Assembly (NCBI GenBank): GCA_024711005.1 | Contig: JANJTQ010000005.1 | Location: 1 to 35,140, forward strand | Direction: 5' to 3' | Length of the DNA stretch: 35,140 bases | Origin: Opitutaceae bacterium | Lineage (GTDB): Bacteria > Verrucomicrobiota > Verrucomicrobiia > Opitutales > Opitutaceae | Shown here: positions 15,623 through 23,146 of the stretch, in pieces | How the letters are laid out: each line of letters opens with the position of its first letter | How positions within the stretch are numbered: position 1 is the first letter of the stretch | Made by a program: the position numbers and the translations under genes | The notes under the pieces: generated by a model | The model's database searches: none | Told to the model about the DNA's origin: nothing | The model's input: only the letters and a program-made list of their open reading frames with translations

Positions 15623-16905
15623 GTGCCTTCCCTCACAATCCCGCCGAAAACGAAGTCGCTCCAACATCTCTTCGCCCGGCGGGACAAGCCGGGGGCGTCG
15701 CCCCGTCTTCGGTCTACCGCTTCGCCTCCCGCACCACCGCGCTCAAATCCAGCGCCATTCGCGAAATTCTGAAGGTCACCTCCGCGCCCGACATCATCTC
15801 CTTCGCCGGAGGCCTTCCGGCCCCCGAGCTTTTTCCCGTCGAGGCCGTCGCTCGTTCCGCGCAAGCCGTGCTCTTCTCCGACGGCCCCCCCGCGCTTCAA
15901 TACGGCGTCACCGAAGGCCACCTGCCGCTGCGCGAATGGGTCTGCGCCCACCTCGCCTCCACCGTCGGATTATCCGTATCGCCCGATGACGTCGTTATCA
16001 CCTCGGGCTCCCAACAAGCCCTCGACTTGATCTCCAAAGTCCTTCTGGACCCGGGCGACGTGGTGCTCACCGAGAATCCGGCCTACCTCGGCGCGCTCCA
16101 GGCATTCCAAGCGTACGAAGCCCGCGCCGTCGGACTCCCCTCCGACGAACACGGCCTGCAACCCGCCGCCCTCCTCACGTTTTTGGAAACCTCTCCGGCA
16201 CGGCCCAAGCTGCTGTATTTGATTCCCAACTACCAGAACCCGACCGGCGTCACTCTTTCCGCCGCGCGTCGCGCCGAAGTGGTGCGGATCGCCGCGCGCT
16301 TCGGCATCCCCGTCCTGGAAGACGATCCCTACGGCGCGCTGCGTTTCTCCGGCGAAGCCTTGCCCGCTCTGGCCGCGTTCCCCGGTGCCCGCGACTGTCT
16401 TTACCTCGGCACCTCCAGCAAAATCCTCGCCCCCGGCCTTCGCGTGGCGTGGCTCGTCGTGACCGACCGCGGCCTCCGCGAAAAGATCACCACGGCCAAA
16501 CAAGCCGCCGATCTGCATACGTCCTCGTTCACGCAGCGCATTGTCCTCCACTACGTCAGTCAGGCCGGCGTTCTGGATGCGCACGTCGAAACACTCCGCG
16601 CCGTCTACCGTCGCCGTCGCGACGTGATGCTCGCCGCCCTCGCCCGAGAATTGCCCGCCGGCTGCGCCTGGACACACCCCGGAGGCGGACTGTTTTTATG
16701 GGTCACCCTACCGGCGGCCATCGATACCACCGAGCTCCTCCATGTCGCCGCCCGGGAAAAAATCGCGTTCGTGCCCGGCGCCCCGTTCTGGGTGGGCGAG
16801 CCGGTTCGCAATACGCTGCGCCTCAACTTTAGCAACGCGACCGAAGCCCGCATCGAAGAAGGGATCGCCAGGCTCGGCAAGGTTCTAAAAAACGGAATGC
16901 TTTAA
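15619..16905 (+). CDS. PLP-dependent class I/II aminotransferase (LysN/2-aminoadipate aminotransferase-like)
   Basis: This 428-residue fold-type I aminotransferase has the FAGGLPAPELFP substrate-side segment (62-73), the YGVTEGHLPLRE segment (95-106), the SGSQQALDL phosphate region (129-137), NPTG (207-210, with N207), DDPYG (235-239, with D235 and Y238), and the PLP lysine K268 in GTSSKILAPGLRVAW. The carboxylate-binding arginine is in NTLRLNF near the C-terminus. This subgroup includes enzymes for 2-aminoadipate, leucine and other amino acids. The valine attenuator in front suggests a role in branched-chain amino acid synthesis or balance (inference). The start is GTG overlapping the upstream stop codon; a GTG start without a Shine-Dalgarno fits reinitiation. 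About 30 N-terminal residues precede the conserved core. Confidence 0.9.
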   Translation: MSAFPHNPAENEVAPTSLRPAGQAGGVAPSSVYRFASRTTALKSSAIREILKVTSAPDIISFAGGLPAPELFPVEAVARSAQAVLFSDGPPALQYGVTEGHLPLREWVCAHLASTVGLSVSPDDVVITSGSQQALDLISKVLLDPGDVVLTENPAYLGALQAFQAYEARAVGLPSDEHGLQPAALLTFLETSPARPKLLYLIPNYQNPTGVTLSAARRAEVVRIAARFGIPVLEDDPYGALRFSGEALPALAAFPGARDCLYLGTSSKILAPGLRVAWLVVTDRGLREKITTAKQAADLHTSSFTQRIVLHYVSQAGVLDAHVETLRAVYRRRRDVMLAALARELPAGCAWTHPGGGLFLWVTLPAAIDTTELLHVAAREKIAFVPGAPFWVGEPVRNTLRLNFSNATEARIEEGIARLGKVLKNGML

Positions 16906-17144
16906 CCGGTCGTTCACACCAACCATCACGGATTTTTCCCGAGCCGTCGCTTGCCTCGCCGACGACATAGGCACAAACTCTGCTCGTTCGAGATCGTTCG
17001 GCCCGCGTTGTGCTAAAACACCCCGCGGGCGCAGTTGACAGTCAGCCGCCCGACCGGCGTGTCGCTCACGGACACGCGGGTTTGAAGCGGATTCTTCCTC
17101 AACCTCAACCCGGTGCACGGGCACCCAGACGGAAAGTCATTATC

Positions 17145-17558
17145 ATGAAGCTCTCTGCCTTGCTTGCCTCCCGTCCCACGATCCTCCGCCAGGCCGCACT
17201 TGCGCACACCGCCGCCGCTTGGCTCACCCTCCAACACGCATCCACGCGCATCTCCGCCGCCGGTCTGCATGGATGGGTCCGCCTTCGCCAAGGCGATTCC
17301 TCCGAAGGCGAGGCCCCTTGGGTCACGCTTACCTCCGAGGAGATCCGTCCGTCCGTTCTCGAGGAACACTTCACCGATGACGACCTCCTCGAAATCGCCG
17401 AGGCGCTCGCCTACGCCACCGACTCGGACCACGCCGACCTGGAGTTTTGCATTGAAGCGCTCGGCGAAACGTATGCCTCGCCCCTGTTGCGCACCTTGGA
17501 AAAAGCCGGCGTAACCCTCGACATCGACGCGAGATTCATCAATCCGATGCTGGATTAG
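17145..17558 (+). CDS. Small hypothetical protein, 137 residues
   Basis: The ATG at 17145 follows a GGAAAG sequence eight bases upstream, one of the few good Shine-Dalgarno sites here, and sets the start. The protein begins with a helix of small residues (LAHTAAAWLTLQHAST), then a tight acidic region (EEIRPSVLEEHFTDDDLLEI) and LEFCIEALGETYASPLL. It is soluble and acidic with no signal peptide. I recognise no family. The preceding 239 bases (16906-17144) show no gene; a TTGACA is at 17035-17040 but without a clear -10 box. Confidence 0.7.
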   Translation: MKLSALLASRPTILRQAALAHTAAAWLTLQHASTRISAAGLHGWVRLRQGDSSEGEAPWVTLTSEEIRPSVLEEHFTDDDLLEIAEALAYATDSDHADLEFCIEALGETYASPLLRTLEKAGVTLDIDARFINPMLD

Positions 17559-17571
17559 CGTCCCGCCGACG

Positions 17572-17643
17572 GGCGCCCCGCCCGTTCGCCGCTTGCCGGC
17601 GGGGCGCCGCTCGACGAAGCTGCGGTCCATGCGCTGGACCGCA
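17572..17643. repeat. Two hairpins before and over the DUF2937 start codon
   Basis: GGCGCCCCGCC (17572-17582) pairs with GGCGGGGCGCC (17598-17608). Then TGCGGTCCA (17621-17629) pairs with TGGACCGCA (17635-17643) around a five-base loop. The likely ATG (17629-17631) is at the tip of the second hairpin. The first could be a transcript end for the upstream gene; the second could affect initiation. Confidence 0.6.
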
Positions 17644-18174
17644 CCGCTTCGACCGATTTTCCGCGCAGGCGAGGGCCTGCTTGACCGCGTGCTTTGCCTC
17701 TTGGGCGCAGTCGCGTTTTGCCAGCTGCCCGAGTTCATTCAGCAATACCTTCAGCGTCTCGGCGGCCATCTCGACGAGGCCCGTCGCCAGCTCGCGCAGT
17801 TTGAAGCCGTCGCCGCGCAATCGAAGCTCACGCTCGCGCAGTTCATCGAACGCACCTCGGCCAATGCCGACGAAGCCGTCGCCCGTCTCGGCGGTATCAT
17901 GCAGGCCGCAATCGATCGCGTCGCCGAACTCTCGTCCACCGAGTCCGCACTCCGCAACGCGTCGCTTTGGGAAAAACCCTTCGTGTTTTTCGCGAACCTC
18001 GACCGTTCCATTGCAGCCGCGACGATGGACGTTTATCGACCCGCCGTGCCCACGACCATCGAGGGACTGCTCTACGCGATCGCCGGCATGGTCACGATTC
18101 TATGTGTTTACCACGGACTCATTCGCTACCCGATCGCGGCGGTGATCAAAGCCCGCGCAACCAAAAGCAGTTGA
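17629..18174 (+). CDS. DUF2937 family membrane protein
   Basis: This 181-residue protein matches the DUF2937 pattern: an N-terminal hydrophobic segment (LLDRVLCLLGAVAF), the signature QLPEFIQQYLQRLGGHLDEA (about 32-51) followed by a coiled-coil-like helix with RRQLAQFEA, and a C-terminal membrane segment (TTIEGLLYAIAGMVTILCVY). The family has no established function. ATG 17629 is used; an upstream TTG at 17593 is in frame but lies within a palindrome. Codon use is as in the neighbours. The gene converges on the DUF3817 gene, with a complex inverted repeat between them. Confidence 0.82.
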   Translation: MRWTAPLRPIFRAGEGLLDRVLCLLGAVAFCQLPEFIQQYLQRLGGHLDEARRQLAQFEAVAAQSKLTLAQFIERTSANADEAVARLGGIMQAAIDRVAELSSTESALRNASLWEKPFVFFANLDRSIAAATMDVYRPAVPTTIEGLLYAIAGMVTILCVYHGLIRYPIAAVIKARATKSS

Positions 18175-18181
18175 ACCCCTT

Positions 18182-18343
18182 GAGGTAGCAGCCGAGGTAA
18201 CGAGGCTGGGGTTTCTTCAGCCATCCTCGAACCAGCCCCGCTACCTCCCAAGAAACCTGCCCGTCCCGCGACGCCGCCCAAGCCGGTTTCTTGGGGTTCC
18301 AACTGTGCCGCGCAGCGCCTCAGTCCCAGTGCTCGGCTGCTAC
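18182..18343. repeat. Nested inverted repeats between convergent genes
   Basis: Outer arms GTAGCAGCCGAG (18185-18196) and CTCGGCTGCTAC (18332-18343) enclose an inner pair CCCAAGAAACC (18247-18257) and GGTTTCTTGGG (18285-18295). GAGGTAGC (18182-18189) also pairs with GCTACCTC (18240-18247), giving an alternative fold. It could be a composite extragenic repeat or a structured RNA. There is no T-run for a simple terminator. No protein-coding gene is supported in 18175-18408. Confidence 0.6.
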
Positions 18344-18408
18344 GCCCCCCGACGCGGCAGGACCTCCCATCAACGTTCAACAGAATCACGCCGAGCCACT
18401 CCAAACCC

Positions 18409-18717
18409 TCATGCCGTCTCCGGTTCCGCACGCATCCATTTCGCGTCGGCGTAAAACGTCCCGAACGGAACGACGCTCGCCATCGCCACAAGCACGCTCC
18501 GCTTGAGCGTCCACTTGCAATCCAACATCGCGTGCGCGGTGGCCCAAAGATAAGCGATGAAAAGGACGCCGTGCGCCATGCCGACCACGCGCACGGGCTC
18601 CGGGTTACCCCAATGGTATTTCAAAGGCATGGCCACCCCGAGCAGGATCAGGAACGAGAGACCTTCAAGAAAGCCGATGAGGCGCAGGCGTCCGAGAGCG
18701 GTTTTGAGTAGATTCAT
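18409..18717 (-). CDS. DUF3817 domain-containing membrane protein
   Basis: The ATG at 18717 gives a 102-residue protein with the DUF3817 pattern: LRLIGFLEGLSFLILLGVAM followed by PLKY, then the second segment with VGMAHGVLFIAYLWATAHA, and a third near KRSVLVAMASVVPFGTFY. Three membrane helices are likely. Family members are small integral membrane proteins of unknown function. The open frame continues upstream to 18810, but that part has no family likeness. The intergenic region to the tRNA gene (18718-18880) shows no other gene. Confidence 0.88.
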   Translation of the reverse strand: MNLLKTALGRLRLIGFLEGLSFLILLGVAMPLKYHWGNPEPVRVVGMAHGVLFIAYLWATAHAMLDCKWTLKRSVLVAMASVVPFGTFYADAKWMRAEPETA

Positions 18718-18880
18718 GAGTGGAGATTCGATCACAGGCAGGCAGGTCGGTGTCACTACATCGACGAACGAGTGACCGGACAAAACATAGGCGCTTTGGC
18801 CGACTGGCAAGATTCCAACAACTCCCCGTCGCAGCGTTGACCCCCGGGGGCGCGACTGTTCACTCTTCCGCCCTGCAAGC

Positions 18881-18966
18881 GCCCTTGTGGTGGAATGGTA
18901 GACACCAGAGACTTAAAATCTCTTGGCCGTAAGGCCGTGCCGGTTCGAGTCCGGCCAAGGGTACCA
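18881..18966 (+). tRNA. tRNA-Leu (anticodon UAA)
   Basis: An 86-base class II tRNA with the CCA end encoded. The acceptor GCCCTTG pairs with CAAGGGT, leaving a G-U pair at position 1-72, then discriminator A. The anticodon stem AGAGA/TCTCT holds the loop CTTAAAA with anticodon TAA at 18914-18916, which reads UUA and UUG. The long variable arm GGCC-GTAA-GGCC and the T stem GCCGG/CCGGC around TTCGAGT confirm tRNA-Leu identity. Confidence 0.97.
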
Positions 18967-19367
18967 GTTTCGCCAGGCGAACATCCGTCTTCCCTGTTTT
19001 CGTGAAGATAAGCCGGGAGCACCGAACAGATCGGCGCGATGGAAACGATTGGGAAGAAACGCGAGCGACGGCGCGGGATTACGGAAGCAACATGGGGCAG
19101 AGCGTTGAGGTGATCGGAGCGTCACCCGGCGTTTTGAACACCGGCAAAGCCAGGTGCGATCACGCGGGGCCAACAGGAGGGGGAGTGAACGTGATTTAAT
19201 ACGGAGCTGCGCAAGTTTGGAGACACGTCTCCAGTTACCGTAACCCTCTTCCAGGAAACGCCACCGGCGCACGACGGTTGCACAAACAATCCGGGATAGG
19301 GTATTTCCCTTTGCCGTTCTGGGCCCTTGGATTTCAGAGCGCGCTTCCCAAGCACACAGGACATGAA
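18967..19367. other. Intergenic region between tRNA-Leu and PEP-CTERM gene
   Basis: About 400 bases without a convincing gene; an ORF of 65 codons from 19002 has no recognisable features. It contains a perfect 16-base dyad, TGGAGAC-AC-GTCTCCA (19218-19233), possibly an operator or dispersed repeat. A weak promoter-like pair, TTGCAC (from 19277) and TATTTC, is near the 3' end. Confidence 0.4.
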
Positions 19368-22232
19368 ATGCTCGGCGGAATGAAGAACCCCCTTCTTTCC
19401 CGCTGTTCCTCGGTCGTCTTCGGTCTTGCCGCCTTCTTGATCACAATCCCCCTCGCGTCGGCTCAGGTAACCACCGGTTTCAATCAGACAGCCGCCGGCA
19501 CCTACGACTATAACAACTCAGCCAACTGGGTTGATGGAGACATCAACGGCGTCTGGAGCAATGCGCTCACGTTGACCGGTACGCAGACCGTAACCTTCGG
19601 AGCAGATACGACCTTGAATGCGACGAACGGCATCAGCCTCAATTTCAGTCATGCCGGGGCATTCAGCACGACCCTTCGCGCCGATGGAACAGGCCCCTAC
19701 GTCTTGACCTTGGGCGGCGATGTATTTGTCAACACTGCCAGCACATCCCCGAATCCCATCGTGCTCATCGGTGCGTTTACGGGTAACCAGAACTTAAATC
19801 TCAACCTGGGTGGAGCGACGCGGACTTTCAATGTTACCTCCAGCGGGGCGAGAAATCTATCGGTCCGGGCCAACATCATTGGTACCAACTCGACCGACGG
19901 TATCGTTAAGATCGGGGCCGGAACACTGACGCTCGAAGGTGTCAGCAGCTACACAGGCAACACCTCGATCAACGGCGGAACACTGGTACTGGGAGGTGCG
20001 GGAGCAGTCGCAGGCTCCGACTTCGTGGTGAACAGCGGAGCCTCCCTCAACATCAACAACTCAGGGAACGGTGTCGCGGATCGCACGCGTGCCCAAAGCG
20101 TCACGATCAATTCCGGCTCTCTTTCCGTCGTGAACCACTCGGGCTCGCTCACCAGCTACAACGACACGATCTCCGGCGGGATCGCCGTGAACGGCGGCGC
20201 CACTATCTCGATCACCGCGCCCACCGGCAAACATCAGCAACTCACAGCGAACTCGTTCACTCAAAACGCAGGTGGAACCACGCTCTTCCGCGGGACCAAC
20301 CTCGGCGTAAACACGTTCGAGTCGAAGACTGCGGCCAGCTCGAATATCGTCTTCACCAACGCACCGGTGCTCTCCGGTTCCGGAGACGCCGGCACCCCGA
20401 CGGTCGGCATCATCGCGGGTGCCTACGGCGATACCTCACCAACCGGCGCCGGCAGCGGACTGGTCACCTATGATGCCACGAAGGGCGTGCGCCTCCTGGA
20501 GGCTTCGGAGTACACGGCCACTCTCGCCGACGGCGAAGGCAATGTCAGCCTGGCGGGCGTTTCGGGCGGTGTGTCGGGCGCGCCGGCCACCTTCACGCTC
20601 AACGGCGATGCCACCGTCCAGTCGCTCTCGCTCAACACTTCGGGTGCCTCCGGCCACGCCGGCATCATTGTCGAAGGAACCGGCTCGTTGACCATCGGCA
20701 GCGGAACGATCTTCGCCAATCAAAAGGCGACCGGCACCGTGACGAGCGCCGACGCCATCCTGATTTCCAAGAACCTCGATTTCGGAGCCGTCGAAGGCAA
20801 AATCTTGGTCGGCACCACCACGGGACTCAGCAACAGCATCACACCGGCCCCCTTGAACATCTCGGGAGCCATCTCCGGGTCCGCCGGCATCACCAAGGGC
20901 GGCACGGGGAACCTCACGCTCTCGGGCACCGCGTCCAACACTTACACCGGAGTGACGACGATCGACGCCGGCAATGTGCTCGCGAGCAAAACCGGCGGTG
21001 CCCAGGCGATCACCGGCGATCTCGTGATCAACGGCGGCATCCTTTTCCAGAACAGCAATCAGATCGCCGACGCGGCAAACGTCACCGTCGACGGGGGCAG
21101 CTGGCGGCTGGCGCCATCCGGAAGCGGCGGCAGCGCAGCGTCCGAAGTGGTGGCATCGGTTACCATCAACAGCGGCAGCGTTGCCCAATCATCCAGCGGC
21201 GTAAACGGCGGCTCCCTGACCGTCACCAACGCCTTCACGCTTAACGGCGGGACATTCACGCAAATCAACGGCTACGATTCGGACCTCGGGTCGCTGACGG
21301 TCAATGGCGGCACCATCGATCTTCGCGCCGCCCAAAACACGAACGGCACGGTGATGACCGTGAACGGCGATCTCACGATCACCAACACCGCTTCTTCCAT
21401 CGCGCAAAGCGGGCTCGACTACACTCCGATTTCGCTCAGGGCGGGGACCACCTCCGCCGGCGCCCAGTTGATCCTTAAGGGCAACGTGGTTTTCAACGGC
21501 AACTCCACCAACGGCAACTCCACGGTGATCGACGCGCAAGCCGGCACCAATCTCGGCGTGGTTCAATTGGATGGCGCACGGACCTTCACCATCGGCGATG
21601 GTGCAGCCAGTCTGGATCTGAAAATCACGGCCGCTCTCACCAACAACGGGATCACCGAAGGCGGTATCGTCAAAACAGGTCTTGGCACCTTGGCATTGAC
21701 CGGCGTCAACACCTACACCGGCGCAACCGTGATCGATCAAGGCAGGATCGTTCTCGCCGATTCGGGTGCGATCAACGCCGGCTCCGCGCTGACCGTGGGA
21801 GCCGGAGCGATCCTGGATGCGTCGTCCCAAGGCGCCTACACGTTCAGCACCGCAACCACCACAACCCTCGGCGTCGGCGCGACCGGCGCGGGTCTCATCA
21901 AGGCCGCGGCCGCCACGTTCGAAAACGCATCGCTCACCTTCGACTTCGGCGCCGCGGAAACTCTCCTGGCTGCGTATCAGGTTTTGGATATCTCCGGACT
22001 CGGAACCGGCGACTTCGGCAGCGTCACCGCAACCGGCGCCAACATCAGCGGGACATTCAACAACGACGGTTCCGGCAACTGGACGTTGACCGTCGCCGGC
22101 TACGACTTGGTGTTCAGCCAATCCCTGGGCACGTTGACCACCGGCGCTATTCCCGAGCCTTCGACCGTCGGAGCGATCGTCGGCGCGTTGGCCTTGGTCG
22201 CCGCCGCCGGTCGTCGCAAGCGCAACCGGTAA
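19368..22232 (+). CDS. PEP-CTERM surface protein with autotransporter-associated beta-strand repeats
   Basis: The ATG at 19368 gives 954 residues with a signal peptide (SSVVFGLAAFLITIPLASAQ). The mature protein is a long beta-helix-like array rich in Gly, Thr, Asn and Ser. Copies of the autotransporter-associated beta-strand repeat are visible, such as GAGTLTLEGVSSYTGNTSIN, GGTGNLTLSGTASNTYTGV and GLGTLALTGVNTYTGATVID. It ends with the PEP-CTERM tripartite signal: PEPS, a membrane segment (VGAIVGALALVAAAG) and RRKRNR. Such proteins are sorted by an exosortase and exposed at the surface, often with exopolysaccharide; no exosortase gene is here. An AGG seven bases before ATG 19368 favours that start over ATG 19380. 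It nearly abuts the convergent TrmH-family gene (4-base gap). Confidence 0.92.
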   Translation: MLGGMKNPLLSRCSSVVFGLAAFLITIPLASAQVTTGFNQTAAGTYDYNNSANWVDGDINGVWSNALTLTGTQTVTFGADTTLNATNGISLNFSHAGAFSTTLRADGTGPYVLTLGGDVFVNTASTSPNPIVLIGAFTGNQNLNLNLGGATRTFNVTSSGARNLSVRANIIGTNSTDGIVKIGAGTLTLEGVSSYTGNTSINGGTLVLGGAGAVAGSDFVVNSGASLNINNSGNGVADRTRAQSVTINSGSLSVVNHSGSLTSYNDTISGGIAVNGGATISITAPTGKHQQLTANSFTQNAGGTTLFRGTNLGVNTFESKTAASSNIVFTNAPVLSGSGDAGTPTVGIIAGAYGDTSPTGAGSGLVTYDATKGVRLLEASEYTATLADGEGNVSLAGVSGGVSGAPATFTLNGDATVQSLSLNTSGASGHAGIIVEGTGSLTIGSGTIFANQKATGTVTSADAILISKNLDFGAVEGKILVGTTTGLSNSITPAPLNISGAISGSAGITKGGTGNLTLSGTASNTYTGVTTIDAGNVLASKTGGAQAITGDLVINGGILFQNSNQIADAANVTVDGGSWRLAPSGSGGSAASEVVASVTINSGSVAQSSSGVNGGSLTVTNAFTLNGGTFTQINGYDSDLGSLTVNGGTIDLRAAQNTNGTVMTVNGDLTITNTASSIAQSGLDYTPISLRAGTTSAGAQLILKGNVVFNGNSTNGNSTVIDAQAGTNLGVVQLDGARTFTIGDGAASLDLKITAALTNNGITEGGIVKTGLGTLALTGVNTYTGATVIDQGRIVLADSGAINAGSALTVGAGAILDASSQGAYTFSTATTTTLGVGATGAGLIKAAAATFENASLTFDFGAAETLLAAYQVLDISGLGTGDFGSVTATGANISGTFNNDGSGNWTLTVAGYDLVFSQSLGTLTTGAIPEPSTVGAIVGALALVAAAGRRKRNR

Positions 22233-22236
22233 ACCC

Positions 22237-23082
22237 TCACTCGCCGCGCTGTCTCACCGCCTCAAACAGCGTGATAATCGTGGCCATCGCCACGTTGAGC
22301 GAATCGGCCTGCCCCGCCATTGGGATGACCACGCGGGCGTCGGCTTCCTTCAGCCAGTAATCGCTCAAGCCGTATTGCTCGCTGCCCATCACGATCGCCA
22401 ACGGTCCGCGCAAATCCGTCGCCGTATAAACATCGGTCGCCGAGGGCGTCGTCGCTACCGAACGAATCTGCTTTTCGCGCAACCATTCGCGGACATCCGT
22501 GCTGCTCGCGATCACCACCGGCACGGAAAACAACACCCCCGTCGAAGCGCGCACGACGTTGGGGTTAAAGAGATCGGTCACCGGATCGCACACGATAAGC
22601 GCATCCACTCCGGCCGCGTCGGCGCTGCGCAGGATGGTGCCCAGATTGCCGGGCTTCTCGATCGCTTCGACCACCAGGAGGAACGGCGCCTTCCCCTCGG
22701 CGGGCGCGGGAATATCGGCGAGCGTGCGTTTCCATTGCGGCGCGACCGCGAGCAGGCCATCCGGACGCTCGCGATAGGCGACCTTGGCAAACGCATCTTT
22801 GGACAACTCGAAGAGCTGCGCCCCGGCGTCCTGCGCTTGGGCGATCAGCGCGGGCTCGTTTTCACCCAGGAACCAGTCGGGCGAATAATAAAGCTCGGTA
22901 ATGCAGATCCCCTTCTCCAGCGCACGGCGGATCTGGCGGTACCCTTCGACGAGGAACACGCCCGCCTCGTCGCGCGGGCGCCGGTCGCGCAGCTTCACGA
23001 GCTGTTTGATACGCGGATTCTGAAGACTGGAGATTTTTTCGGAAGGTGTGCCCACGGAACACACGGAACACACGGAAAACAT
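22237..23082 (-). CDS. TrmH/SpoU-family RNA 2'-O-methyltransferase
   Basis: This protein of up to 281 residues has an N-terminal SpoU substrate-binding domain (SSLQNPRIKQLVKLRDRR, then FLVEGYRQIRRAL) and a C-terminal SPOUT knot domain with motif 1 EKPGNLGTILRSADAAG, motif 2 LAIVMGSEQYGLS and motif 3 PMAGQADSLNVAMA. It transfers a methyl group from S-adenosylmethionine to a ribose in rRNA or tRNA; the RNA target is not readable. The start is uncertain: ATG 23082 would encode SVCSVCSVG from the repeat arm, whereas conserved sequence begins near EKISSLQ (about 23040), where no ATG exists; a GTG inside the repeat is an alternative. It is divergent from the RlmD-like gene. Confidence 0.88.
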   Translation of the reverse strand: MFSVCSVCSVGTPSEKISSLQNPRIKQLVKLRDRRPRDEAGVFLVEGYRQIRRALEKGICITELYYSPDWFLGENEPALIAQAQDAGAQLFELSKDAFAKVAYRERPDGLLAVAPQWKRTLADIPAPAEGKAPFLLVVEAIEKPGNLGTILRSADAAGVDALIVCDPVTDLFNPNVVRASTGVLFSVPVVIASSTDVREWLREKQIRSVATTPSATDVYTATDLRGPLAIVMGSEQYGLSDYWLKEADARVVIPMAGQADSLNVAMATIITLFEAVRQRGE

Positions 23083-23146
23083 GAAAAAGACAAAATCCTT
23101 TTCCTCGCCGTCTCCCTTTCCGTGTATTCCGTGTGTTCCGTGGGCA
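23049..23146. repeat. 30-bp inverted repeat spanning two divergent gene starts
   Basis: Arm 23049-23078 (containing CCCACGGAACACACGGAAC) and arm 23117-23146 (containing ATTCCGTGTGTTCCGTGGGC) are reverse complements with one mismatch over 30 bases, separated by 38 bases. Inside each arm a 9-bp unit, ACACGGAAC, repeats in tandem. The 5' ends of the TrmH-family and RlmD-like genes fall within the arms, so both proteins would start with SVCSVG-like residues from the repeat. Confidence 0.85.

Noticed and set aside
19002-19199. 65-codon ORF downstream of tRNA-Leu
   Set aside because: No recognisable domain, composition unlike the neighbouring proteins, no ribosome site. Integration of an element at the tRNA was also considered, but no integrase or repeated tRNA end is visible.
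22375-23139. Upstream extension of the RlmD-like frame
   Set aside because: This part is antisense to the TrmH-family gene and the conserved RlmD-like sequence begins only after 23140.
23049-23146. CRISPR array from the ACACGGAAC repeats
   Set aside because: The units are 9 bp in direct tandem without spacers, and the whole forms an inverted repeat.
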